Assembly: GCA_003551785.1 (NCBI GenBank)
Contig: PUNP01000421.1
Span: forward strand, 1-29,223
Origin: Candidatus Brocadiaceae bacterium
Lineage (GTDB): Bacteria; Planctomycetota; Brocadiia; SM23-32
DNA: 29,223 nucleotides
Reading direction: 5' to 3'
The stretch's first letter is position 1; each line of letters opens with the position of its first letter. The position numbers and the translations under genes are program-made. The notes under the pieces were generated by a model. It made no database searches. It was not told where the DNA came from and saw only the letters and a list, made by a program, of their open reading frames with translations. Of the stretch, positions 1-8,960 are shown piece by piece.

Positions 1-5
1 AAAAA

Positions 6-190
6 GCCCATTGGTGAAGCTGTTCCTCCGACCCGAACCGAGGTATTCAAGGTGAAAAGGAATTTGTCAATGAGGTTATGGTGTTGGCTTGCCAAGTTGG
101 ATTTTCAGTCGTGAGAAGACCCTTCGATGTCAAAAAAAACAATGATATCGATGGGGACAGGGGTGGTGTTTCTTGACATCTACTTTCATA
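6..190 (-). repeat. Dispersed intergenic repeat, copy 1 (inverted relative to 17352-17538)
   Basis: Read on the minus strand, this 185-bp stretch aligns end to end with 17352-17538 on the plus strand. Three blocks are almost unchanged: about 34 bases at the outer end containing GATGTCAAGAAACACCA, a central palindrome TTGGCAAGCCAA, and CTTGAATAC followed by CGGTTCGG. Between the blocks the copies have diverged strongly. No plausible gene lies in it, and short reading frames in the two copies agree only over about ten residues. The block containing CACCCCTGTCCCC recalls short intergenic repeats linked to REP/RAYT-type transposases, but no such gene is present. I see the repeat directly; its nature is unknown. 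Confidence 0.8.
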
Positions 191-239
191 CGTGTTCGGG
201 ATAAAGGAATCCCCATGGAACTTGAATGCAAACCGGATT

Positions 240-268
240 TTGGATACACCCGCCGGCAATGGTATAAT
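240..268 (+). promoter_or_regulatory. Candidate sigma70-type promoter for the FAD oxidoreductase gene
   Basis: A perfect TATAAT lies at 263-268. TTGGAT sits 17 bases upstream at 240-245 and matches the -35 consensus only in its first three bases. Transcription would start near 275, giving a leader of about 60 nt before the ATG at 335, which has a good ribosome site (GGGAGA). The -10 is convincing and the -35 is weak. Confidence 0.45.
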
Positions 269-279
269 TTTTGGACGGA

Positions 280-301
280 CCAGACGCTATTCAGCATCTG
301 G
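280..301. promoter_or_regulatory. Imperfect palindrome in the leader: candidate operator or leader hairpin
   Basis: Arms CCAGACGC (280-287) and GCATCTGG (294-301) are complementary at 7 of 8 positions around a 6-base centre. The palindrome begins about 11 bases after the candidate -10 box, where a repressor would block transcription. It could equally be an RNA hairpin in the leader. No regulator gene is visible in the window. Confidence 0.35.
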
Positions 302-334
302 AAGGTAGTCTGAAGCTAATCAGGGAGAACCTCG

Positions 335-2774
335 ATGACAGGACACACTGCAGAAAGTGTAAGACGAGTGGAAATTGAGACGGTTGAGGTTGATCTCGCG
401 GTAGCGGGCGCGGGAATGGCAGGGATTGTCTGTGCCATCCAGGCCGCAAGTTTGGGCCTGAAGGTGGCTCTGATCAATGACCGCGGTTACCTCGGCGGCA
501 ACGCCAGCCCGGAGATTCGCACTACCCCCCACGGCGCCAGCGGACAACAGGAATTCAACTTCTTTGCCCGGGAAGGCGGCATAATAGAGGAAATGCGCCT
601 GGAAAATCTGAAAAAAAATCCACACGGCAACTGCTACCGCTGGGAAGCGTTACTGCGTGATTTTGTCTATCGGGAAGAAAATATCCAGCTATTTTTGGAA
701 ACCAATATTGATGAAGTAGCGGTATTGGATGGAGGAATTACCTGGATTGCCGGCACCCAGCAGGACAGCGAGACCCGTTTCCGTTTCAAAGCTGATTTGT
801 TCGCCGACAATACCGGCGACGGGACGGTGGCATACCTGGCCGGAGCTGAGTATCGTTACGGGCGCGAGGGGAAAGATGAATTCGGCGAACATATCGCTCC
901 CGAACAGCCGGATTCAGGGGTGCTGCCGAGCACTATGCGGTATGAGGCCAGCCCCCGCCCTTATCCGGTGCCCTTCACTAAACCTGATTTTGCCTGGGAC
1001 GTGGAAAAAATGGGCATCATCGAACGACGCTCCATATCCCAGAATGCATTTCGTAAAACCCGCTGGTGGCATGAACTGGGGGGAGAAAAGGATCAAATAA
1101 AGGATATTCGATCTATTATCGATCAGCAGACAGCCATGTCCTACGGCCTCTGGGATTATACAAAGAACAGCGGTGAATTTGCCGCTGATGATGACGACCT
1201 GGACTTTGTCGGCTGTTTGCCGGGTAAAAGGGAATCGCGTCGCTGCATCGGCGATTACATTCTTACCGAGCAAAATTTGGTTGAACAGCGCGAGCATGAA
1301 GATGCCATCGCCTGCGGCGGCTGGTCCATCGACCTGCACGCTATTGGCGGAGTTTTCGATCCCCCCCCCAGCGACGGTGCATTACATGCTGCCCGGAGTG
1401 TATCAAATACCCTACCGAGCCCTTTATTCGAAGAACATAAACAACCTTTTTTTGGTCGGACGCGATATGTCGTGCAGTCACGTGGCCCATGGCAGTCTTC
1501 GGGTGATGGCGACGCTGGCGGCCTGCGGGCAGGCGGCCGGCGCGGCCGCCGCCCTTTGCCGGCAATATAAAATTCCACCCCGCAGCATATACACGGATAA
1601 AGAACGGTTGCATGAATTACAACAACTGTTGCTTTGCCACGACCAATATATTCCGGGCTTTGTTTGCACTGAAAACCTCGCTGCAAGTCCCGCTGTGCAG
1701 GAAGTCCGGGCGTCGTCGGTGGAGATATGCCGGCTGCCGGCTAAGCACAAGCAGAAGAGTAAGAAATATGCATATGATAGGGAAAAGTTCCTACCGTTGG
1801 TGGATGCCGTGGGTTTTTCCCTGCCGATGGACTCAACCCTGGAAAACATTGCCTTCCTGTTCAAAGCAGAGACGGAAACCGAGATTGAGGTTGATGTTTA
1901 CGCACCCAAACGTACCTATGGCTACGGGCCTGACAAACATCTGGGACAACGCCGGATAAAGCTGCAAACTGATAGTCAGGCTCCCCAGTGGTATGAGCTG
2001 GAGCTCGATCTCGAAGCACCGACTTCGTCCCTCTTTTACGTGTTGCAGCCTAACCCGAGGGTCAGTGTAGGCATCACCTCGGACACCCTGCCGGGGATCG
2101 TCACCTTGCGGCGCGGGCCGGGCAAGAAAAACCACATCGAATCGCAAAGCATGCGCCCGCCGGAACATTCCTGGAAGCGGGCTGACTTTCAACTCTGTTT
2201 CCGCACCATACCGGAGCAAAGCCTGTATAAGCCGGAAAACACAGTCAACGGCGTATCCCGCCCGTGCGGTTTGCCCAACGCCTGGGTTTCCCGTCCCCTG
2301 ACGGCATCGCAGCCGGAATGGCTGGAGCTGCAATTTGCACGTCCGGAGACCATCAGCGAAATAACCCTTGTCTTTGACTCCGATCTCGACGCCAATATCA
2401 GAGCTATGCTTAAGCCGTTTGACTTATACGGTGACAAACCACCGCCGCCGCTGGCCCGGCATCAAGGGGGCGGTCGCTTCGCCGGTCAGCCGGAGGAGTC
2501 CGATCAACCCTTGACCGCCATGCCTTCACTGGTCAAGGACTACACGCTTTACGCCGAAACGGAAGGGGGTGACTGGAAAGAGCTGAAGACTGTTAAGGAG
2601 AACTATCAAAGGGCCAACCATCACGTTTTCGAGCCGGTCACGACCAGACGGCTGCGACTGGAAATAACAGCCACGAACGGTGCTCCCCGAGCCCATGTTT
2701 ACACGCTATTAATATCCCTGTTGGGGATGGGGCGCCAGAAGAATGAAGGGAGTGACGATTCGCAATCCACTTGA
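335..2774 (+). pseudogene. FAD-dependent oxidoreductase (FAD_oxidored family) with C-terminal discoidin-like domain, frameshifted
   Basis: Joined across one frameshift, this encodes about 812 residues. The N-terminal Rossmann motif is GAGMAG (residues 25-30), followed by GGNASPEIR and a DNTGDG motif (158-163). After the shift the family's second conserved block follows (NLFLVGRDMSCSHVAHGS, then a Gly/Ala-rich helix). The last 180 or so residues (WLELQFARPETISEITLVF and on) look like an F5/8 type C beta-sandwich. Proteins of this kind are often misnamed xanthan lyase; the substrate is unknown. The frame breaks at a run of nine C (1361-1369): eight would give an uninterrupted GGVFDPPPATVHYMLPG. 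This may be a sequencing error, a slippage-prone switch or a real mutation. There is no signal peptide. It heads a plus-strand set with two secreted or lyase-like proteins. Confidence 0.8.
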
Positions 2775-2892
2775 AGGCGACTGGCTGGACGGCATAGCTA
2801 TTATGGGGTGTTCGGATGTGCGCGTTGAAGGTAAGTCCTCAGTAAACCACGTCGCATCACCGCTGTGCCCTGTGCCGGTGGTGATAAAGTAA
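2743..2892 (+). pseudogene. Short relic of a right-handed beta-helix (GH28/pectate-lyase-like) protein
   Basis: Overlapping the end of the FAD gene in another frame, 49 residues can be read to a TAA at 2890. The start (VTIRNPLEGDWLDGIAIMG, then CSDVRVEG) has the cadence of a beta-helix coil from a GH28-like enzyme, where such strands surround the NTDG motif. The remaining residues (KSSVNHVASPLCPVPVVIK) look like nothing. No ribosome site or complete domain is present, so I read it as a decayed fragment that merges into the palindromic repeat at 2841-2903. A chance resemblance is possible. Confidence 0.3.
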
Positions 2893-2903
2893 CGTGGTTC
2901 ACT
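2841..2903. repeat. Imperfect palindrome with nested arms
   Basis: AGTAAACCACGT (2841-2852) and ACGTGGTTCACT (2892-2903) are complementary at 11 of 12 positions. Inside them, ATCACC (2856-2861) pairs with GGTGAT (2880-2885). The right arm belongs to the 45-bp repeat found inverted at 29124-29168. There is no T-tract, so an intrinsic terminator is unlikely. A repetitive extragenic palindrome or insertion end fits better. Confidence 0.5.
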
Positions 2904-2935
2904 GAATATATACGGACCGATATACTTTTAAACAA
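2891..2935 (+). repeat. 45-bp dispersed repeat, copy 1 (inverted copy at 29124-29168)
   Basis: Compared without gaps with the minus strand of 29168-29124, 32 of 45 bases agree by eye, including the first 18 in a row (AACGTGGTTCACTGAATA). The outer end again matches well (CTTTTA...ACAA). It lies in the gap before the beta-helix gene and may contain part of that gene's promoter region. Confidence 0.55.
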
Positions 2936-2957
2936 TTTTTAAGGGTGTAGGAGAGAA

Positions 2958-4619
2958 ATGATTATGCAGAGAATGAGACATTATGCAGTGAAGAGAAATC
3001 AGAAAACGATAAACCGAGTTCTGTTTGGATTTATGGCGATGGTGCTTTGTATAACGGCGACAGCTGCAGCAGCCGATGAAGTGCTTATGTCCGATGAAGT
3101 GGAAGGATTGCTTGGGGAGCTTCTGAACGAGGAGCGTATGGAGACTCTGCATGAAACTTTGGGGTCGCGCGGCTGGGGCTCTTTGGGACCGATGCCTACC
3201 GGCGCTCCCGAACCGCTGGGAGTTGAAGCGCCGGAGCGGGTCATTGAGCTGGAGATTCCGCAGGATGCAGAGGGTTCCGGAACACCTGAAGACCCTTACG
3301 TTATCAGTGATTTTCTAAACCAATTCCAATTCGAACCGCATGATATACCGAACACCCCGCGGCCGCGCCGTCATCCGGACAGAGGCATGGCGCCGCTGCT
3401 TGATTCCTCCCGAATGGAGAGGCAAACGCAAAACTATATTGGCGGTCTGGATTACGATCCGACAACGATAGTTATTCCCGCCGGTCATTATCTGGAGTCG
3501 AGCCGGGGGAGCGAGGACAACACAGCGGTTGTAGTGCCGCCGTCCGTCTGGCTCGTCAGCGAAGGAGAGGTTGTGATTGAACCGGAAGTCGAACGCGGCG
3601 ACGGCGAGGTTGTCGAAGAACGGGAAGTGGATGTTTATCAGGTGCGCAAAACGGTCAGCAATACGTTTTTCAAACTGAATCCGCGATCGGGTCTGGTGAA
3701 TCTGACTCTGGACGGTCGCCGGACCGATGACTTCGAACCGGGCCCTCTGGCGCCTTTTGAAGGACCGATGCCGGCTACACGCGTGACTGCCGTTCAGGCC
3801 GCTCCCCAGTCGGTGATAGCCGATTGTCACCTGATCGGTTTTACCCATCAAGGGATAGGCGGTGGCCGCGCCACCTGGCAGACAACCCTGATCAACAACG
3901 TGATCGAGCAGATCGGTCACAGCGGCGTCAGCGCCGGCAGTGAATGGCTGATAAGGGATAACCGTATACGTCAGGCGGGATTATACCGCGCCGGCCGGCA
4001 CAACGACGGCGATGACGGCATCATTATCCGCCACGGTGAAAAGACGCAGGTGATCAACAATCTGATTGTCCAGAAAAGAGACCCCGGCAGCCGCCATCTG
4101 TTCAGCGGTCAGTGTTGTGATTTTAACCTGTATGCCGGCAACATCGGCATTGTCGAACACGAATCACGAAATATTTATGGCATCGACGACGGCAGTCATT
4201 TTAATCGTCTCATAGGCAACGTAGCTCTGAGCACCGGAGGCGAGTATGAATCGGATGACCCGCTGGTGAAGAATTTTATTGGATTTTGGATATTAGGTGT
4301 TGGTAATTTAGTTGACCGCAATTTTGCCATCGGAACACATTGGTCTTACTGTACAATGGGTAGAAGTGGGGCAACTCGTAATATAATTACCGACAATTAC
4401 GGAGAGTATGTTATCGCTCCAATTCATCATCGATGGACCCGCAATTATGTAAAGGAAGGCAATACTTTCAGCGCCTACGGCAAGTGGCCGGGAGCCGGTT
4501 TTGACGACTACCTTCCGAGCGTGCTGCCGCTCGCGATTGAAAATGATCCATTTAATCTGTTTGTTCCGGCTGCCGCCGGCAAGCGGGCGGTGGAGATGGA
4601 ATTTCTCCAAACCAACTGA
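2958..4619 (+). CDS. Secreted right-handed parallel beta-helix protein (pectate-lyase-like fold)
   Basis: The 553-residue product begins with a basic stretch and a hydrophobic core (about residues 20-36) ending in TATAAAA before DEV, a classic Sec signal peptide. It is the only clear one in this window. Residues from about 250 to 480 carry short repeating strands of the parallel beta-helix type (LVNLTLDGRRTDD, TTLINNVIEQIGHSGVSAG, TQVINNLIVQ, FNRLIGNVALS). The Asp-rich HNDGDDGIIIRHGE segment could bind calcium or form an active site. Such folds serve pectate lyases, epimerases and other uronate-active enzymes, so the substrate cannot be fixed. AGGAG lies four bases before the chosen ATG; a second ATG two codons on is also possible. 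It is followed after 46 bases by the beta-propeller gene. Confidence 0.8.
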   Translation: MIMQRMRHYAVKRNQKTINRVLFGFMAMVLCITATAAAADEVLMSDEVEGLLGELLNEERMETLHETLGSRGWGSLGPMPTGAPEPLGVEAPERVIELEIPQDAEGSGTPEDPYVISDFLNQFQFEPHDIPNTPRPRRHPDRGMAPLLDSSRMERQTQNYIGGLDYDPTTIVIPAGHYLESSRGSEDNTAVVVPPSVWLVSEGEVVIEPEVERGDGEVVEEREVDVYQVRKTVSNTFFKLNPRSGLVNLTLDGRRTDDFEPGPLAPFEGPMPATRVTAVQAAPQSVIADCHLIGFTHQGIGGGRATWQTTLINNVIEQIGHSGVSAGSEWLIRDNRIRQAGLYRAGRHNDGDDGIIIRHGEKTQVINNLIVQKRDPGSRHLFSGQCCDFNLYAGNIGIVEHESRNIYGIDDGSHFNRLIGNVALSTGGEYESDDPLVKNFIGFWILGVGNLVDRNFAIGTHWSYCTMGRSGATRNIITDNYGEYVIAPIHHRWTRNYVKEGNTFSAYGKWPGAGFDDYLPSVLPLAIENDPFNLFVPAAAGKRAVEMEFLQTN

Positions 4620-4665
4620 ATTTTACAAAATATTTGGCCGAGCATCAGCTTTACAGGAGAAACAT

Positions 4666-5953
4666 ATGCTGCAAATGGATAATTTGTTTCCGAGATACCG
4701 AGACTCCAACCCGATGGTTCCTTTCTGGTGCGTAACCCCGGATATTTCCGGATGTATTCACCGATTCTTTGATACTTCTCCCATCAGTCCATCCGGTCGA
4801 TACCTCGCGGTTTTCCAACTGCCGTTTGAAAATCGTCAGCCGGAGCCGGGAGAGAAAGGCAATGTCTGCATAGTTGACCTTAGAACCGGGGAGAGCCGAA
4901 TCGTGGCTGAGACCTGCGGCTGGGAGCCGCAGATGGGAGCCAATATCAACTGGGGAGGCACTGATGAAGCATTGTTTTTCAATGATGTTGATACGGAGAC
5001 ATGGCGCCCTTTCGCATGGCGACTCAATCCTTTGACCGGTGAAAGATACCCGATGCAAGGGACGGTTTACCACGCCTCACCGGACGGTAGCCGGCTTATT
5101 TCTGCCACCAATATGACGACAATGCGCCGGACGCAGGCGGGCTATGGTGTGCGTGTGCCGCAGGAATATGTGCGTTGGAATGGGGGAGCGGCAGAAGACG
5201 ACGGTTTTTTTCTGACGGATACAACCACCGGTGAATCGCGGTTAATTGCTTCAATTCGCCAATTACTCTGTCACTCGAATCCACCTGTCCGTATCGGGGA
5301 CCCTTCACAATTCGAGATATACGGATTCCATAGCAAGTTCAATCCTCAAGGTGATCGTCTCATGTTAAGTCTGAGATGGCACCCTTTGCAGCAAACTCCG
5401 CGCTGGAATACAATGAAAGCCGACGACGTACCCCTTCGATTCGCATCGATTCGCATGGGTTACCACAGGCCTCGACGGCGGTTCGCCGCATTGTGCAGTG
5501 GGTCCCGAGCAGTGGGACAAGGGCGGACACCACGCCACCTGGTTCCCGGATGGCAAGCGGATATCGATGAACCTGAATATCGATCAAGACGGTATGCACT
5601 TTGTCCGGGTCAACGAAGATGGCAGCGGGCTGCGCAAGATGCTCAATGACATACCCGGCTCAGGACATCCGACGGTGCATGTTGACGGCAATTACCTGCT
5701 CACCGATACTTATGCAACAAATGCATCATTCGGTGATGGACTGGTGCCGTTGCGCTGGGTTGACCTTAGAAGTGGACAGGAAGAGGCTATTGTGTGCATC
5801 AACACGAAAACACCCTTCGAAGACAAAGACAGGTCTCTGCGCGTAGACCCTCATCCTGCCTGGGATCGGACATGGCGCTATGTCACGTTTAATGCATTCG
5901 TCGATGGAACCCGGCAAGTTTTCGTGGCTGATATGAAAGAACTGATAACATAG
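4666..5953 (+). pseudogene. Beta-propeller protein, oligogalacturonate-lyase/TolB-like, broken by a 10-bp tandem duplication
   Basis: The ATG at 4666 follows AGGAGA by five bases. The product (about 425 residues once repaired) shows repeated propeller-blade signatures: SPSGRYLAVFQ, SPDGSRLISATN, NPQGDRLMLSL, FPDGKRISMNL. A late HP-rich segment (RVDPHPAWDRTWRYVTF, then VDGTRQVFVADM) recalls PL22 oligogalacturonate lyase, a seven-bladed propeller, although TolB-like proteins share the blade pattern. The frame breaks at 5437-5456, where CGATTCGCAT occurs twice in tandem. Removing one copy restores DDVPLRFAWVTTGLDGG and the rest of the protein. No signal peptide is visible. It converges with the minus-strand sulfatase at 5991, only 37 bases away. 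Confidence 0.75.
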
Positions 5954-5990
5954 TGCTGCATCCGGGGCACTGTCGTAATCTATATCGTCG

Positions 5991-7445
5991 TCAGGAAAGA
6001 TTCAGGGGTTCAGGATAACACCGTTTAAGAAAATCCTCCAGGCTTATTCTGCCTTCCCGGTAGAGGCGGCGAAAACGTCGTTGCAGCTCCCTTTTCGCCC
6101 GGCGGTCCACCTTTAAAGGATCGCAGACCCTGTAAAGGCTTTTCCGCAGTTTTTCCGCAACCTCAAATACCTGGCTGCCCGGACTGTTCTCTTCATCGAG
6201 AAGGTCACACATTTCATCGGGATCGTTGTCAAGATCGAAGAGCATCGAAGGCCAGGTAACGAATTCGATCAACTTCCAGCGTCCTTCCCGGATCATATAA
6301 ACTCCCTCCGGTGAACCGTTAGAGTGAAATTCGCTGAAAATATACTCGTTGGGTCCCTCGTCTGTATCCCCCCGGGCAAGCGGCAGCAGGGAACTGCCGC
6401 GCGGGGGTTTGCAGGCAGTCATATCAAGAGCATCGGATGCCGTCGGGTAGATATCAAAAAGAGAGACCAGATCTCCAGTTCTTCTCCCCGCCGGCAATCC
6501 GGGCCCCCGCATGATCAGCGGAACGCGAACCGAATCATCGCGCATGGAACACTTGCCGAAAATTCCGTGTGCGCCAACCATTTCTCCGTGATCGGAGGTA
6601 AAGATAACGAGAGTGTTATCCTTTTCACCGATCTCTTCCAGCGTTGACAGAACTTTCGCCAGCGAATTATCGATCTCTTCACAGGTGGCGCAATAAGCGG
6701 CGTAGACTCGATGCAGTAATTCCCTGTCCTGCTCAATACCACCGGAAAAGATCGAACGCATCCTGTCGTATGGATGCAGCAGATTAATATCGCACGTGTA
6801 TTTTTCCGGCAGTGTATCGATTTTCGCCAGATATTTTTCAAAGATATCCGGATGGGGTCGCCAGGCTGGGTGAGGAGCGTGGAAATTAAGCTGCATAAAC
6901 CAGGAGCGATCCCCGGGGCGTTCATCTGTAAGCCATGAGATCGCTTCACGGGTATTACGCACCTCCTTAAAAGGCTGAGACGGATCGCGCGGCCGGGTGT
7001 TTTTCATCTGATTGACCAGATGGTTCTTTGGCGCCAGCATCAGGTGATACCTGTATTCATCGGCATGGTCATAGTCAGACCTTTCCCACGGATAGCGCCA
7101 GTCATTCACGCCGATATTCTCTCCCGGTTTTTCACTCGCCGCATGCTCTTCGGTGTCCATTTTTCCTATCACGACGTGTGGGACCTGCTGCTCGCTCAGG
7201 TGGCTAAACCACGTTTCCCCCTTGTAGGGAAAAGCGTTTCCCCAGGTTCCCAGTTCATGAGAATAATGGCCGGTCAGCATCGCCGTCCGGGAGGGGCCAC
7301 ATAAAGGGCTCTGACAGTAGGTGTTGCTAAACATTACACCGTCCCGTGCCAGACGGTCTATAGTAGGTGTTTCCACTAAAGTTTTTCCGGTCAAACCGAT
7401 GAAATCGGCATTGTATTGGTCACAGTAAATCATTATAACATTCAT
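5991..7445 (-). CDS. S1-family sulfatase (FGly type), apparently cytoplasmic
   Basis: The 484-residue product belongs to the alkaline-phosphatase-like sulfatase family, which hydrolyses sulfate esters. The N-terminal metal-site strand is VIMIYCDQ (Asp9). The formylglycine motif is C49-G-P-S-R followed by TAMLTGH, a canonical CxPSR that must be oxidised by a maturase not present here. Later landmarks are NFHAPHPAW, FTSDHGEMVGAHG and the LFDLDNDPDEMCDL C-terminal block. The protein starts directly at the first beta strand, with no signal peptide. A strong ribosome site (AAGGAGGAA) lies eight bases before the ATG, and that ATG overlaps the stop codon of the upstream sulfatase (ATGA), implying translational coupling. 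It is the last gene of the minus-strand set that begins near 11572. Confidence 0.93.
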   Translation of the reverse strand: MNVIMIYCDQYNADFIGLTGKTLVETPTIDRLARDGVMFSNTYCQSPLCGPSRTAMLTGHYSHELGTWGNAFPYKGETWFSHLSEQQVPHVVIGKMDTEEHAASEKPGENIGVNDWRYPWERSDYDHADEYRYHLMLAPKNHLVNQMKNTRPRDPSQPFKEVRNTREAISWLTDERPGDRSWFMQLNFHAPHPAWRPHPDIFEKYLAKIDTLPEKYTCDINLLHPYDRMRSIFSGGIEQDRELLHRVYAAYCATCEEIDNSLAKVLSTLEEIGEKDNTLVIFTSDHGEMVGAHGIFGKCSMRDDSVRVPLIMRGPGLPAGRRTGDLVSLFDIYPTASDALDMTACKPPRGSSLLPLARGDTDEGPNEYIFSEFHSNGSPEGVYMIREGRWKLIEFVTWPSMLFDLDNDPDEMCDLLDEENSPGSQVFEVAEKLRKSLYRVCDPLKVDRRAKRELQRRFRRLYREGRISLEDFLKRCYPEPLNLS

Positions 7446-8940
7446 TGCAGATCTTCCTCCTTGCGTTTTTTCTGATTTTCCCCCAGGAGTCCTTCCGGTT
7501 CAAATGGAAAGCCTTCGGGCGCTATTCGCGGCCGATCCCCGGGGGTTTTATAGTATAGTGTGCGCGCCCGGCGCCAGCTTCGTTCGCCCCATAACGGCGT
7601 TCTAAACGGATCGCGGATGCGGTTCATTTCCTCCAGCAGCCAGTCGTGCAGCCGGTCGCGCTGCTTTGCGCAGGACGATTGATTTATTAAGTTGGTCATT
7701 TCATAAGGATCTTCGGTCAGGTCGTAAAATTCATCGCTGTCAAGCAGATTAAGCACCAGTCTATAACGTCCGTCGGTAGCGCAGCGAATGGGATAGAAGC
7801 CGCCGCGATTGTCATGGTTTATACTGAAGCGGTGGAAACCGAGCATTATCGCCTCATGAACTGAGTTATTTGGATCGGATAAAAGCGGGTTTAGGCTGGC
7901 GCCGTTCATCGCCGGAGGCACTTTCAGGCCCGCCGCCTCGAGCATGGTCGGCATGATGTCCAGATGGCTGACCAGGGCGTCGCTGACCCGGCCACCGCCA
8001 TTTCGCGGGTCGCGAATTATGAAGGGTATATTACAGGATTCTTCATACATATACGGACCTTTACTCTTGAGACCATGCGAACCGAGCTGATCCCCGTGGT
8101 CGCTGGTAAAGATAATCATAGTATCCTCTCCATGCAGACGGTCAATACAGTCCATGATCCGGCCGACCTGGTGGTCGACAAATGAGATGCAGCCGAGGTG
8201 TCTGAATTTATCGGCTACATATTCCTCCCAGCACTCCGGCAGGCCGGACCGTTGGCGCTGGTGCAGCTTCTGCAGGCGCGGTTTATCCTCTGTCGAGGCC
8301 AAATAATTGGGACGCTCCGGCAGTTCTTCAGTTGAGGCGTTTTCCCAGTAATCGGGGGGTGCCAGACAAGGATCGTGCGGTTCATCGAAATTTACCGACA
8401 GGACAAATGGTTGATCATTCATTTTCTGCAGAAAGTCAATCGCCCGGTCGGCAACCCGGTGGGCCCAGAACTTCTCCTGCCGGTCAAAGCCGGCTTTACG
8501 AAGATCATCTGGAGTCTTGCACTTTTTATACTGCTTCGCCATTTCCGGACCGATGTCCTCCAGATAGCGTTTGCCGTCGTACCACCAATCCGGCTCGAAC
8601 CCGCCCTCTGGTTCACCGTTTCCGTAATAAGTGGAACCGTCAAGATGCCATTTTCCCGTATAACCGGCCCGATAACCGTAATGTCTAAAGATAGACCCAT
8701 CAACGGAATATTGGCATGAGGTGCTATGCTGTTGGAATAGGCGCCGTTGAGCTGCGGATGTCTGCCGCTGAATATAGCGCCTCGGGCCGGAGTGCACAGC
8801 GGGCAGGTGGTATAGGCTCGGTCGAAACGTATTCCCTCAGCTGCAAGCCGGTCAATATTGGGAGTATTGATTGCCGGATTCCCGTACGCACTTATCATGT
8901 CCTTGCGTTGGGTATCAGTAGTGATTAAAACGATATTCAT
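7442..8940 (-). pseudogene. S1-family sulfatase (FGly type), frameshifted near 8696
   Basis: The repaired protein is about 499 residues. The start (MNIVLITTDTQRKDM) has a ribosome site AGAGGTAAG upstream. The FGly motif is C49-T-P-A-R, with Ala where Ser is most usual but within CxPxR. The frame then breaks between HANIPLM and IFRHYGYRAGYTGKWHL, both conserved sulfatase segments. Adding one G to the GGG run (CCC at 8696-8698 on the plus strand) joins them as MGSIFRHYG. The rest is intact: SVNFDEPHDPCLAPP, FTSDHGDQLGSHG and FYDLTEDPYEMTNL. There is no signal peptide. It starts 20 bases after the upstream sulfatase ends and overlaps the downstream one by four bases. Either a one-base sequencing error or a real inactivation would explain it. 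Confidence 0.85.
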
Positions 8941-8960
8941 GGTTTTACTTACCTCTTGTT

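Noticed and set aside
47..259. Small frame sharing YESRCQETP with a frame at 17286-17555, hinting at a conserved small protein
   Set aside because: The similarity is a DNA repeat; outside about ten residues the frames diverge and conserved DNA blocks are read in different phases.
1355..1375. Programmed ribosomal frameshift at the C9 tract
   Set aside because: No stimulatory structure or conserved stop context is evident, and oxidoreductases of this family are not known to use one; an error or mutation is simpler.
3315..3920. 201-residue minus-strand frame
   Set aside because: Lies wholly inside the well-supported secreted beta-helix gene and has no recognisable domain.
5954..5990. Terminator between the converging genes
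   Set aside because: Only a five-base stem (AGTGC...GCACT) with a ten-base loop and no T-tract; too weak to call.
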